Shown piece after piece: positions 1 to 12,800 of a stretch of 64,000 nt of DNA (the stretch's first letter is position 1; every line of letters begins with the position of its first letter). Where the stretch lies: assembly GCA_030737875.1 (NCBI GenBank), contig CM060910.1, positions 633,317,303-633,381,302 on the forward strand, written 5' to 3'. The notes under the pieces are model-generated. The model saw only the letters and a list, made by a program, of their open reading frames with translations, was not told the origin of the DNA and searched no databases. The stretch comes from Allium sativum. Lineage: Eukaryota; Streptophyta; Magnoliopsida; Asparagales; Amaryllidaceae. The translations under genes were made by a program, and so were the position numbers.

Positions 1-1396
1 ATCGTTAAATAACGATAACTGTCAGTTGATTCAAACAAACAATTTATTTCGCTATAAATTGTAACGAGCTCGAATTCACTTCCAGTCAGTTCCAGTGTGT
101 AGCCGCCGTCAATATGATCCCATCGGATCCTGTTTAGTCGGATTCTGAAATCGTATGAAAAAGTTACTAATTTTATAAGTTCGAATATAATTTAAACTGT
201 GCTATTATAATTAATTAAATAACACTTTTCATAATTACCCCCTAATCCTCATTAGTTGCTAAATAGGTTGCTCATCCTTTCTTCCTTCCCAGTAAAGACA
301 CATGCTGCTCTCACCATTTTCCAACAAATCTTCCGCCACAACTCTTCCTATGAATCACAAAAAATCTGACAAAAATATTGGCATCACTCTCTTCGAAAAC
401 CGCATCACCCCACACCACTTTCATCTAACTCGAACAACCAGATGAAACCGCGTCTCGTACTGTTCATCGACCAAAAATAGTAAATTCGCGAACTCTTTCA
501 TCATCTCCCAAAATTTTGTACGCAAGACCAAGATCAATCCCTCAGTCCAAAAATAACCTCGAAACAAAACATCGGTGCTCCAATAACTCGAAATCGCCAA
601 CCCTAGTTTTGTTGCGTTACACAACCACCGAACTAGGACAAAAATAACCCTAGTTTCATCGAAAACGGAGATAGTTTGAAAAATTGGCTATATTTAAAGC
701 TCTAAATAGACCCATTTAAATATAAATATATTTAATAATTAAATTAAATATAAATAAATAACATTATCATATATATTCACAATAAAATATCATATAGCTC
801 CAAAATAATTATATATGGAGTTATAACTCAATATTTCAAATCCGGGTCAAATCGATATTCAATTAAAAATATAAATCCTTTTATAAATCGCTATGAATTA
901 TAAACAAATTACATAGCGACTATTATAAAATTTGATTTGGACATAAATCAAAACTACACGAAAAAATTCCCGATTTTTCTCTTCCATTGGAAAAATATTC
1001 TTCACCAGCTCCGAATGTTTCTTGTTTCATAGAAATCCGATTTAAAACGGATTTTGTATATTAGTTTAAAGTTCGAATCGCCAAATTACGAACTTACATG
1101 CCATTTCAAGCTCGATTATAATTATAATATAATTTATACACTCTAACTTCATTAATTAAGCATATTCGTTATCGTACTTCAAATTTAAACTGAAATATAT
1201 ATTTTGAATTGTCCAATTCACACAATATTGCCATTTCAGCAAATTCTGATTATTGCAGAATTATATAAATTATTTAATTATTATGTTAATTAAATAATCA
1301 AAGTTATTTAATTTAAATGACCAATTCAATCTCTGAATCTCTATTTAAATAATTAAATAGATTAACTAAAATACCGTAAAAATACGGGACATTACA
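1..1396. repeat. RL-family long LTR, terminal fragment
   Basis: This is the terminal part of a long LTR, cut by the window start. It ends ACGGGACATTACA at 1396, the usual ..TTACA retroelement border. It is homologous, though diverged, to the end of RL-1 (about 52.7-54.03 kb): both carry the run of 'TTTCRTCGAAA..GAG.T.GTTTG.AAAATGGCTAT', then 'CATAGCGACTATT', a 'TTGGA(C)ATAA' stretch and 'GTGCCATTTC'. The longest reading frames inside are short and unrecognisable. The remainder of this copy and its target duplication lie outside the window. Confidence 0.6.
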
Positions 1397-1770
1397 ATAA
1401 TATTAACTATAATTAATAAATATTAACTATAATTATTATAAAATATTTACTATAAAATATAATTAATGTTAAGCACATTTCAATTTATTTATTAATGTAA
1501 GATATATTTTTACTATAAAATTTATTTAAAAAATAACTATAACTAATTAATATTAACTATAATTACTTGAAAATATTAACTATAATTTACTAATTATAAT
1601 ATTAACTATAAATAATAAATATTAACTATATAATCATAATATAATTAACAAATATTAACTATAATTAATAGATACTAACTATTATTACTAAAAAAATATT
1701 TACTATAAAACATAATTAATAAATATTAACTATAATTTACTAATTATTAATCAGTAACAATAATACATTT
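1397..1770. repeat. AT-rich tandem repeat, unit TATTAACTATAATTA
   Basis: The sequence is an irregular tandem array of TATTAACTATAATTA-like units, mixed with ATATTTACTATAAAA variants, about a dozen and a half copies long. There is no coding potential. It begins directly after the RL-family LTR border at 1396, so it is either the insertion target or an expansion at that junction. Confidence 0.75.
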
Positions 1771-2584
1771 AATAAGTGATGTAATAGACAATAGATATTT
1801 TAATAAGAGATGTAATAGCCAAGTTTTTTCTAGGGCAAGGCCAACTGGTTTTTTATCGTCGACCATGCCAGTATCATTATAACCAGTAATGACATATGAA
1901 AGTACATGTGATAGAGAGTAAATCTATCAGCTACAATCGGTTTTGGAGTGGAACGTCCACTGCATCTAACTAGATTACAACACAGGAGTTGAACAAATTG
2001 TCAAACTACTATTACTTTCCATATTTCAAAAAACGAATTACACCAAAACAAGAGGATATATAATGAACACAGGTTCACAACGTGCTTCCTATTCCAGGGT
2101 AATTTGCAGTCTAATGTCATACTTCAAACATTTTCAGGCTGCAAACAGACCAAAGATTACCTTAGCACAAGACCTACCAGCTGCAACGCAATCACTTGCC
2201 ACCAGAAGGTAGCAAAACAATTTCGTGTTGATGAATCTCAGCAACAATTGCATTCAAGCTCACTAATTTTCCAGCGAGTAATTATAGCTCAAGTTCCACA
2301 ATTGCAGTTGAAGACGAAGCTATAACCAAACACAGTAGATACCAAGACAATTTCCTTCCTCAAATAACAAGACAAACCCAAACTACAGCCAAAAACATCT
2401 CCAATCAAATCCAAAAAAATCTCGACACCGCCACCCTAGGCCAAACTGCAGAAACTCAAGTCGAAACCCTAGTTGGCAAGTTTGACAACTACTAGTAGAT
2501 CTACACTGTTCACCCAAGATCTAGAAAAACAAATACACTTACAAGCTCGTTGAAATTCAATCCAAACTGCAAGCAGTTAGCCTT
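1771..2584. other. Unassigned stretch, possibly CACTA body
   Basis: No gene, structural RNA or LTR border is recognised. A 73-codon open frame at 2104-2325 resembles no family and is probably chance. The stretch runs into the CACTA terminus at 2832, so it may be the internal part of that transposon, but nothing in the sequence proves this. Confidence 0.3.
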
Positions 2585-2832
2585 TCAGAAGTGTACCTGG
2601 TATTGAGACAAGGAGGAATTGCGTGCGAGTCGCGAAATTGCCATAGGCCTTTGGTATGGCCTAAGTTCAATTTTTAAAAGTGTATTTAAGGCATCGTTCG
2701 TTAAATAAATCGATGTCTGAGAAACCAATAGCATCACTTTAAAAATTGTTGATGTTATAAAATGTTTTGACATTGGCTGAATTTACGAGCGATGTTAAAA
2801 CTATGTTATCTATTCTACTTTTTCTTGTAGTG
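2585..2832. mobile_element. CACTA (En/Spm-type) transposon right terminus
   Basis: The sequence TTTTTCTTGTAGTG at 2819-2832 is the exact reverse complement of CACTACAAGAAAAA, the characteristic terminal inverted repeat of plant CACTA transposons. It is followed by TAA, a possible 3-bp target duplication. The preceding 200 bp hold repeated CGATGT/TGATGTT motifs (near 2712, 2750 and 2791), as expected for subterminal transposase-binding repeats. No matching left terminus is visible before it, and no transposase frame is present, so this is a fragment or an element whose other end lies left of the window. Confidence 0.65.
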
Positions 2833-2862
2833 TAATCGGGTAACCTGGGCTTTAAAACCAAA

Positions 2863-4302
2863 TGTAACAACCCGCCCAGAATGGACCATAATTTTGACCA
2901 ATAAAAGGCCCATCAAAACTTAGAACCATTCTAAATAGGTCGTTGGTTCTTGTAAGGAATTACATTTGCATAGATAATATATGCATACACTTCGAATGAA
3001 AATCTCACACAGTGGAGAGAAAATATAATACTCAAATAAGATGTACCATTTTATTTAAAAATAAGAGAATTCCAACACAACTACCAAGATTACATCTGTT
3101 CCATGGGTACATCAATAAATTCATTCTCAAATGTTTCCATAAGAAGTAAAGCAATAACAACTAATAATAGCATAATGACTTCGTCTTCAGCTCCCATCAC
3201 GATTTCGTCCATAGATTCTACCTTATCTACTGACCGATTGGATATGTTATGGAGAGGGGTCAGAACATAAAGTTCTGTGTAACTGAAATATGGTGCTTAC
3301 TTAAAGTCCATACCCTAGTTCTTAGCAGGTTATATATGTCAAGGTATGTCTATGCTGTACACAACATTCACACAAACACTAAGTGTCTAACCAACGATGT
3401 GGATATCCAAGTCAATCACTCATTAGAGTTTTTAGGGTAAAGACCCAACGAGGTGGGCATTCTTGGTCACTTATGGCCTTATTAAAGGTGGATTCTCATG
3501 ATCCCTTATAACCCTGAGGCAGACCCTAGCCCTTTAAGACCCCGTCCTAATACGTCAACGTTCTTAGGCCTATACTCTCAATTGTAATATGGAAAGTAGT
3601 ATTGCGAACATTACTATTAAACTGATATTATGGTAGAACACCTCTGTCGCTTAAGACTTCCCTTAGACGGTTGGTGAATATGCAATGACCACATATCTTT
3701 TATATACCAATATGTCCCTTGTTAAGCCCTTATAAGCTTCTAGAGGAAGTGGACATCCCCCGTGAACTACCCTACTCCGTTACCGCTTATGCCTAACCAC
3801 TTTTAGAGAAAGTGGAGCCAAAGACTTACTTCGAATCTAATATGGGTGAGTCCCATGACTTCGGTTCCTCTCCAAGGAATGAACATTCGGAGGGATCCTA
3901 GTTTTAACCACTTAAGACTCAAACTAGACAAGAAGAGAGTCAGCCACTTAAGACCTTCTCAAGTTACAGTAAACCTGCCTATTATCACACACAAAAGACC
4001 TATATATATAGTTATATATACACACACAATAGACCTCTCACATTAAACTGTATACATGTAGATGCTGGCTATGCCAGGCGTTCCGGGCAGGCTTCTACAA
4101 GTGGGTTTAACCTCGTGTCATAGTGTACTAAGTTTGAACAACCCATGGCACCCAGACTTCTCACATTTGTTGGGCCTACTTTTGGTTGTTGGATTTGACG
4201 GTTGGTTCCGGGCAGGCTTCAACCACAAATAGCAACAAACCTCGTGTTTGTATGTCACTATTAATATATGTAAAGCCATTCTATACACACAGTCAAGCAA
4301 TC

Positions 4303-4336
<34 letters not shown>

Positions 4337-4640
4337 GGCCTTTTCAAATTCGAATTCCTTCCTAATCGCATTTATTGCATTAATGTTACATTAAGTATGT
4401 TGATTACGCCAAATTAACATAATAATTATATAGCATAAATAATGTTTAATGTACGTAAAAACGAGGAGATGTTCTAATGAGATAAGGATTGTCAACTTGT
4501 TTAATTTAGGTATACAATTTAGTTTTTCAATATCTTGACCGCTACAATTTAGGCATGATGGCATAAGAGCATAATGACATAGAGCAATATAGGAAAAAAA
4601 TAACATACATACAAATTTCAACTTGAATTCTAGGCTTATT
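2863..4640 (-). mobile_element. Old Tekay-like LTR, minus orientation, truncated
   Basis: It starts TGTAACAACCCGCCC, the inverted border used by the Tekay LTRs in this window. About 1.2 kb inside (4054-4240) it carries two copies of the CTGCCCGGAACC hairpin core, the same distance from the border as in Tek-1. The other border (expected ..GGGTTGTTACA) is not found, so the LTR is truncated. The right limit given here is a rough guess. The stretch 3450-3960 repeats CACTTAAGACC-like words. Confidence 0.5.
4305..4334. repeat. (AT)n microsatellite
   Basis: About fifteen uninterrupted AT dinucleotides lie inside the old LTR fragment. It is a simple-sequence repeat with no other signal. Confidence 0.95.
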
Positions 4641-5055
4641 GCGATGATTTCAATAATGGATCAAGAATAGAGTATAACATATATACATGTATATTTATAA
4701 GTTCCACTTTATCTAATTCACCCATTTTTGGTGTTTTGTACACAAAAACGTTTACATTTGATATATTTCAAATATGAATCCATTTGGATTCAAAATAGAA
4801 TCCAAAGCTAATAAAATCATGGAATAAACTGAATTCAAACCCTTTTAGGTTACAATCGAATGTTTACATAAGGGTGAATTACACAACATAGAAAAAACAA
4901 CACCCCTTTCATCCCTCAATCCAATATTAAGATCCAAATCCATAAACTCAAATATCATGACATTTCTTATGCAAATATAAAATAGAGGATTTGGGGGTTT
5001 AACTTTTTTGATAACCGACATATCTTAATTATAGTTAATCTAACTGTCTAGGGCC
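4641..5055. other. Unassigned AT-rich stretch upstream of the TATA region
   Basis: I see no gene, border or RNA here. The stretch contains TTTGG/CCAAA inverted words near 4790-4806 and leads into the promoter-like region that follows. Confidence 0.3.
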
Positions 5056-5390
5056 TTTCTAACCCTATAAATAAAGGGTTAGACCGCATCCTTTTGCACA
5101 TAATTCTAAAGGCAGCAGCGAAGCTCTACCATTTCCCTCTTCATCCAATTCTCTTCTAAATCAAATCTAAATATATATAATCAAAAAAAAAACATAGATT
5201 GAAGAAGATTAGAATCGGATTTATATGCAAAGGTGATGGTATAGGCTTTCTTCCATTCAAATTTCTTCCCTCTTTCCTATTTTCTTACGGATATATAAAT
5301 ATGAAAGAATCCCTTTTTTATAATAATTGTAGATCTATAAGAATTGTTGGCCTAAAGGTTTATTCAGATTTGGATAGCTTCAGGTGAGTA
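5056..5390 (+). promoter_or_regulatory. Promoter-like region with TATA box and splice-donor-like site
   Basis: TATAAATAAA at 5066-5075 is preceded by AGGGCCTTTCTAACCCTA, which combines a GGGCC word with a telo-box-like AACCCTA, a pairing typical of plant housekeeping promoters. A C/T-rich possible 5' leader follows, then a 62-codon frame (5199-5387) of unknown identity that runs into CAG/GTGAGT at 5381-5389, a good splice-donor match. No downstream exon is found. The same TATA-then-donor spacing occurs in the LTRs of this window, so it may equally be an LTR promoter rather than a host gene. Confidence 0.35.
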
Positions 5391-5639
5391 GGAAAATTAT
5401 ATACATCGTATATAATAACCAAACCTATTTAGTTCGTTTGTAATAGATCTAAGATATATGCCTAAAAGTTTATTAGATTTGTTTATTGTTTTTGTCAAAT
5501 CTGAAATAATAGGTTGTGGTCTGAATATTGAATTTGTTGGCCTTTTTTATTAATTAAATTATAGTGCCTACAATTGTTTGTAGAATTTTTGTGGTTATTG
5601 TACACACCTTGGATCTGGAAATCAGTCCTAAAATCATTG

Positions 5640-6466
5640 TCAAATTTGTAGTTTTATTCCAGATTCCTAGATTTGGTGTTAATTTGAGGTTTTTATAAAT
5701 TTAGATTAAAAGATTATGCCTGTTTATGTTTGATGTTGTTGGGGTTTTACTTTGTTATTGTATAAATACCCTTTTTTGTTCTTTTAAATAAAAAGAACAT
5801 TATTTCAAATCAGCACGGAATAGGTATAAAACAATTAGGAAGGGATATGTAAATTTACGTGTATTTGTATGTTGTTTAGAACGACCATTTCAAAAATATA
5901 TATTTCTTATTTCTTGTAATTTGAAATATGTGCATATCGCCTTTTAATTATTTTGGGCAATTTTACAATAACTACTACAATTAATGACCTTTTTGTAGAT
6001 TTTGATTCTTACACAATATTAAACATAATAAGGTTTGTTTTGTTTGTTAGTTTAGACCAAAATATAAATAATTAATAACAATAAAATAAAATAAAGTAAC
6101 TACATTAATGCGCTTAAATAAATATATATACATTCATATCCGTTTGAATCCATGTAAATAACGTAAATATATTATTATAATCATGTCTGTTATTGTGTAT
6201 GTTCGAATAGTTTCCATTTTTGTGGAAATATATATGGAAATTTAACCCATAATAAATGGAAATAGGTATTATGACCGTTATAGCAATAAATGAATTTTAT
6301 TTTTTATAAGGAAGGTCATGAATAAAATAGGGAATGTTGTAACCATCTTTGATTGGGGAAATGCATTGGATAGGATAAACATGCCAAATGGTTACAATTT
6401 AAATTATCTTAGGAATAATAATTGTAGCTCCAATTAGATAGTAAATAAATAATACCTATAGACATA
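5640..6466 (+). repeat. Left arm of an old inverted repeat, outer part
   Basis: This stretch is homologous, in reverse complement and with roughly 70-75% identity by eye, to 57479-58075. Shared words include GGGCAAWTTTACAATA, TTAG.TTAGACCA.AATATAAATAAT and TTCGAATAGTTT. The arm is interrupted at 6466 by Tek-1 and resumes at 17411. What the ancestral element was is unknown. It holds no coding frame. Confidence 0.55.
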
Positions 6467-9355
6467 TGTAACACCCCACCTCCGCCAGGGTAACTCTTGC
6501 AGGCACACGGGCTTTGGAGGGGCGTTAAACAAGGTAAACATGCATGCAGATATCACAAGACAGAACATATAAGTAAAACAGAGTAAATAAAGCAGCGGAT
6601 CAAACTAGCATTTCAAAACCATAGTCATGTTACAACAAAGTACTTGATCATTATTTTCCAACAAAACAAAGTCTAGCATAAACTGAAAAACTGAAATACA
6701 TAAAGTACTATCCCCAAAGTGAAATGATAAACCATAACTAGCTCAATGTCCAAAACCGTACATGAGCAAATCCAGTAAGCAAGCTATAAAGATCCAAGCT
6801 AAGCTCCAATGTTCCCACCCTGAGAACCTGAGGGGGGGGGGACGGAAGAAAAGAGGTGAAAGAAAACAGGTCAGTCAAAAAGACTGGTAAGCCCTAACTA
6901 CTATCTGTCCATGAACTAGTAAAGTTAACTGGCATGAGAAGCAGAGATGAGCATAAGGATAACAACATACTGGCATGATGATTAACTAACAAGATAGATA
7001 AATGTGTCATCGCATAATCAAGGTTAAGTTTTGCACCACGGGTGTACTAGCATTCTAACATGTCAAGTAAAAACAAGAATTGATCCCTTGGCCCAAGCTT
7101 GGCCCAATATCATGAGATGACCTAAATCAAGGTCCAACTACACGGTCTAGTTGATCGACTCCCTATAAGCCTAACTCGTCAAGTGTCGGTGTCATACGGC
7201 CCAAACATGCAATGTAGTTAAACTGTGCTAGGTCCACCCTAGGGTGTATCAAGTCCTAGGGTGTCAACCTCGGACACCAATCAAGTATGCACAGTCTAGA
7301 TCTACTGGTACCCGTGCCTGATTTTCCAACTCCGGACTATGTGCACGACCATAGTCCGCCTGGACCTACACCGACGTACCTACTCAGCCGTCATTTTGGT
7401 CGCTTACATGTCAACCCAGTAATCGTGCCCCACCCTAGCCTAGTCCTAGGGTCTTATGATACTATCAAGAGGGTTACTGCTGAAAAGGACCACGCAACTA
7501 GGGTTTCCTTAACGGGTTAAATGTGGTTAACCCGATCCAAACGTGGATTAAATTGGTTAAGTGTACCCAAGGTTCATGACTTAACCCCGATTAACCCATC
7601 AAGCCCAAATTGATTAAGTATTAAGTGGACCATGACTTAACCCTAATCAGGAGGCATTAATTAACTTAATGTGCTTTAACCTCTCACATTAGACCTTGTT
7701 GTGGTTACTAATTAAGCCGGGCGGGTCCGGGTAGCTTTACACCACAACTTGGTCTAACCTCGGGTTCGAGCACAACATGACCAACTTCTCACATTGGGTC
7801 CTATTGTTTGTAGCCACTAGCTAAGCCGGGCGGGTCCGGGTAGATTTATGCTACAAACTCAACCCAACCTCGAGTTGGCCACACTCATATTTTCTAAGTG
7901 TCATGTCCATTATGTTTCCAAAACATAATTACAAGTTAACATATCACGTCATGTTATAAAAACCATGTTTTTGTCATAATGTTACCCAACCCCAATGTAA
8001 TCCCCTCGTTTACATAATCGCATCAACGCTTAAAGGATAAAATAGGGAACTTGGCATAATCATGACAAAAAGGTGTTGAAGCCACAAGTTTATCATGGTG
8101 GCATATGAAATGTACATATGTTCATATACTTGCATATTGCATTATTAGGCTTCAAAAGCATGCATAAAACCAAACTTAGCATATGAGTGATACATGGTGA
8201 TAAATGACATGTAGAAGTTGCTAGAAGTTCGCATTTAGCCTCACATGCAAGTTATCATAAGGGATATGATAACTTCCATGTTGCCAAAATGCAACCTTTA
8301 ATATAAAGCTTGGAGCTTTATGCTCACAACATCAAGTTTAACTTGCATAACATGATATCATGTGTATAATGATCAACCCAAACTTGCATAACATAGCAAC
8401 ATGTGTCATACATAATGATTAAACCAACTTGCATAGCATAATGATCAACCAAACTTGCATATCATAATGATCAACCCCAAACTTGCATCATTCATTTAAC
8501 TTTAGAGTTCAATAAAAAGAAAGTAGAAAAGGGCTTACAATGCTATGAAGACACAAATGAATATTTATTATAAAGATTGAGACGAAGCCCTTATGCAATC
8601 ACCAAAAAGACCCAAATATGAATGCTCCAATGAAAAACCCTTGAGCCAAATCAATAAAAATCCCTGCTTTGAAATAGAAATGTTGCAACTTGACTTGAAT
8701 GCAAGCTAAGAACACTCATACAAGCTTGAAAACACTTGTATGAACTCACAATCTCTCATAGAAATAAACTTAGGAATTTTAGCATGAGAGTGTAGGCCAT
8801 GAGAGGAACCAATTTGACATAGTTTAGTTGTAGGATTGAATAATGGTGATTTAGACTAGGTTTAGTGTTCTTTTTTAGGAGATTAGGATAGTATTAGCCA
8901 TAGGATTAACCCTAGATTCAATCAGAGCCATCAAATCCCGTCACTAGCCAACAAAACAGGTCAAAATAGCCAAAATGGTGCACCTGGTTGCCTGGATCCG
9001 ACCAGGCAGGTCGACCCCCAGGTCGACCCTGGGGTCGACTCCCCAGTCGACCTGGCCCCCCCCCCAGGTCGACTCCCAGGTCGACCCCCAGGTCGACCTG
9101 GTCTGGGCGGGATTTTTCCCGCCTACCCCGAATTTCCTGAAATTTGAATCTGTTTTGAATTTGAATTTTTCGTGAAACTTCGCGAGGCCATATCTCGGTC
9201 ATACGGACTCCGATTTTCGAAAACTCCGACTCTATTTCGCGTATTTTTCCGAGACGAACGCAATGGCACGCCCGTTTCCCTTGATTCAGATTTTACAATT
9301 TAATTCTGCCTTGATTTATGTTATAACATGTTATTCAAAAATACGGGTTGTTACA
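6467..9355 (-). repeat. Tek-1 3' LTR
   Basis: It is close to its partner at 14517-17410, with a low percentage of visible mismatches. Relative to the element it ends GGCGGAGGTGGGGTGTTACA, conserved in Tek-2 and in the element at 63974. It contains the U3 palindrome (9106-9123), seven GTCGAC sites (9010-9100), twin hairpins (7689-7759 and 7795-7868) and a poly(C)/CAG tract (complement of 6826-6845). The TATA seen in the other LTR reads TAAAAAAG here. Confidence 0.95.
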
Positions 9356-9368
9356 TTCTCCCCTCCTT
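9356..9368 (-). promoter_or_regulatory. Tek-1 polypurine tract
   Basis: Read on the minus strand, AAGGAGGGGAGAA directly abuts the 3' LTR. It is the plus-strand DNA primer site used in reverse transcription and is identical to that of Tek-2. Confidence 0.9.
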
Positions 9369-9372
9369 AAAG

Positions 9373-9391
9373 GATTTCGTCCCCCGAAATC
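9373..9391 (-). other. Hairpin upstream of the polypurine tract
   Basis: The minus strand reads GATTTCG-GGGGA-CGAAATC, a perfect 7-bp stem a few bases before the polypurine tract. Tek-2 and Tek-3 have the same stem with loop GGGA. Confidence 0.6.
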
Positions 9392-9835
9392 TCCAAGTTA
9401 GGAAGAACGTATTCTACCATCCATCATCCATCTACTCAAAACATCATCCACGTGCAGTCATTGTCCTTAAAGGATTCTAAATGCTGTATGATCATATATA
9501 AAGGTGTGTGTATATGTACTTATCTAATGCAAAAATCAGGTGGTTACTGATACAGTAAACCTCCTTAATGCATATGTATGTTAGTGAAATGAATCCATAT
9601 GTATGCAAATTCCTAACATAACTCATCGTCTCTACATGAGTGCACATAACATTCATCCATATGCAACGTCCACGTGATAGCATAACAAGTTTCATCCATG
9701 AATAAGTACAAGCACTCATGCATATGCAACATGAAAGTGTGTGAGCCGATCTTAGTGCCTAATGTGTATCATGCATCCACGAGTATCCACGTGCAAACAC
9801 TTGCAACCACTTGCGACCATCAAGCATAACATGTT
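9392..9835 (-). other. Tek-1 3' untranslated region
   Basis: This non-coding stretch between the pol stop and the polypurine-tract hairpin contains repeated CATATG/CATATGCA words and CCACTTGC repeats. It is matched by the same positions of Tek-2 and Tek-3. I see no gene in it. Confidence 0.6.
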
Positions 9836-12800
9836 TCAACTACATGTTTCATCCAAAGGGTTTCTACCTAAGGTCCTCAAGACAAGTTTAACGAGATAAT
9901 AAGATAAACAGGATAAACACAGATAAAAGAAAGATATGCTAATTAGGAAAGAGGTCGAGAATGTACCCTCAAAAAGGAATGGATAAAGTCCACGCATCTT
10001 CTCCTCGGTTTCCCAAGTTGCGTCTTCATCGGCTTCACCCCACTGAACTTTCACTAATTTGACTTCTCGATTCCTTAGCTTCTTGATCTCTGTTCCCAAG
10101 ATACGAATCAGAGCTTTTCTCAAGGTTGCTTCTTTCTCCACCTCAATGTCTTCAAGAATGCTTGGTTCAACCACCTCAGCGGACTCATGTAGGCACTTTC
10201 GGAGATGCGAGACATGAAAGACATTATGCACTCCGGCTAGCTTTTCGGGCAATTCCACCTTATAGGCCATCTTTCCAATTCTCTCTATGATAGGGAAGGG
10301 TCCTACGAACCTTGGTGCCAGCTTCCCAACTGCTCCAAAACGTACCACATTACGCAAAGGAGAAACCTTCACGAAAACCATGTCTCCCACTTCGAATTCC
10401 AAATCTGCCCTTCGCTTGTCAGCATAGGATTTCTGTCTATCTTGGGCCGCTTTCATCCTTCTTCTCACTAATTCAACTTTCTCGGATGTGTCCCGTATCA
10501 TATCGGGCCCAAGTATAAGTCTATCTGTTGTCTCCCACCAACAAGATGGTGACCTACACGGCCTCCCATACAAAGCTTCAAATGGTGCCATCCCTATGCT
10601 GGCTTGATAGCTATTATTATACGCAAACTCTACAAGAGGAAGATGGTCTTCCCAAGTACCACTGAAGTCGAGAACACAAAGCCTCAAGAGATCTTCTAGC
10701 ACTCTATTCACCCTTTCGGTTTGGCCATCCGTCTGGGGGTGGTAGGCTGTACTCAAATTCAATCGCGTACCCATCGCTTCTTGCAAACTATTCCAGAACT
10801 GGCTAGTGAAAATTGGGTCACGATCGCTAACTATGCTAGAAGGAACTCCATGCAACCGCACTATCTCTCGGAGATAAATAGATGCCATCCATGATGCGGT
10901 CCTCTTGCTCTTTACTGGGATGAAGTGAGCACTCTTCGTAAGTCTGTCAACTATGACCCATATGCTTGTGTTTCCTCTCCTTGACCTAGGCAATCCATCC
11001 ACAAAATCCATAGAAATACTCTCCCACTTCCATTGCGGGACCTCCAATGGATGTAATAGCCCACCTGGTTTCTTCGACTCGGCTTTCACTTGTTGGCACA
11101 CCATGCACTTTGAAACATACTCTGCCACATCCTTCTTCATTCCATCCCAAAAGAAAATGCGCTTCATATCTCTATACGTCTTATCTCCTCCCGGATGTAT
11201 AGTCATCTTCGAGTGATGCGCTTCTTCAAGAACTCTATGGACTAAATCTCCCACTCGAGGAACACATAATCTCCCATCACGCCTTAGCCATCCTTTATCA
11301 TCAATAGTATATCTGGCAAGGTGACTAGACGTCTCACCACGAATCAACTTGTCCATAACTTCGACTATCTGTGGATCTTCCTTCTGCGAAGTCCCAACTT
11401 GATCAAGAAGTGTGGGACTAAGCTCAAGGGATGCTAATGAACCCGTCATCAACTCAACAGCCGTCGTGAAATCAAAGGTTGCCAAGAATTCTAAGTTCTT
11501 CATCTCAATGAACAAGGGGCTCAAAGTCAATCTCCTTCTGCTCAGTGCATCCGCCACAACATTACCCTTGCCAGGGGTATAAGCTATCTCGAAGTCATAA
11601 GATGCCAAGAATTTCATCCACCTTTGCTGCCTTAGATTCAGATCTTTTTGCGAGAAGAGGTACTTGAGTGACTTGTGATCAGTATACAACTCAAACCTTT
11701 CGCCTAGAAGATAGTGGCGCCAGGATTTGAGTGCAAAGACGATCGCCGCTAACTCCAAATCATGAGTGGGATAGTTCTTCTCATGAACTTTAAGTTGCCT
11801 AGCCCCATAACATATCACTCTTCCCTCTTGCATTAGAAAAACTCTTAACCCCGTGCCACATGCATTTGTGTACACGGTAAACATCTTACCACTATCGGGT
11901 AATGCCAAAACTGGAGCTGAGGTAAGGGCTCTTTTGAGCTTTTGAAAAGAAAGCTCACACTTCAAGTCCCATGCAAAGACTAATTTCTTCTTCGTCAACT
12001 TAGTAAGAGGGGCCGAAATCTTAGCGAAGTCCCTGATAAACTTCCTATAGTAGCCCGCCAGACCGAGAAAGCTTCTTACTTCGGTTGCATTCCTAGGAGT
12101 CTTCCAGTCTTGAACCACAACCACTTTCGCGGGATCCACCGCTATGCCTTGCTTAGAAACTATATGTCCAAGAAACCGAACTTCCCTTCTCCAGAAATGA
12201 CATTTGGAGAACTTGGCTTTCAACTGATGCGCTCTAAGCGTATCCATCACTTCCTTGAGATGCCTAGCATGTTCTTCCTCGTCCTTTGAGAAGATCAGAA
12301 TATCATCCACGAAGACAACCACGAACTTGTTAAGGAACTCCCTGAACACCCTACTCATCAAGTCTACGAAGTAGGCGGGTGCATTAGTCAAACCGAATGG
12401 CATGACATGCCATTCAAAGAATCCATCTGGAGTCCTAAACGCAGTTTTATCAATGCTATCCTCATCTACTCTAAGCTGATGGAATCCGGTGGCTAGATCG
12501 AGCTGAGAGAAAACAGAAGCACCAACTAGCTGATCAAAGAGATCATCAATCCTCGGTAACGGGTGCCTATTCTTCTTTGTCAGCTTGTTCAACTCTCGAT
12601 AATCAACACATAGATGAAGCGAACCATCCGCCTTAGTAGCGAATACCACCGGAGCACCCCATTCAGAAATGCTTCGTCTAATAAAATTCTTCTCAAGCAG
12701 CTCCCTGATTTGCTTACTGAGCTCTCTTCTTTCTCGTGGGGCCATGTGCCTAACGGGCAATGATACTGGCTTGGCATTATCGACTAGATAAATGCGGAAA

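Noticed and set aside
2863..4394. A complete 1.5-kb LTR ending TTAATGTTACA at 4394
   Set aside because: The flanks CCAAA and TTAAG are not a target duplication, and the expected GGGTTGTTACA border is absent.
7287..7520. A 77-codon frame repeated at 15338-15571
   Set aside because: Both copies are in the Tek-1 LTRs, antisense to the element. The repetition is LTR identity, not gene duplication.
8918..9202. Gly/Val/Asp-repeat frame on the minus strand and its plus-strand shadow
   Set aside because: They are translations of the GTCGAC palindrome cluster in the Tek-1 LTR. The pattern is DNA-level.
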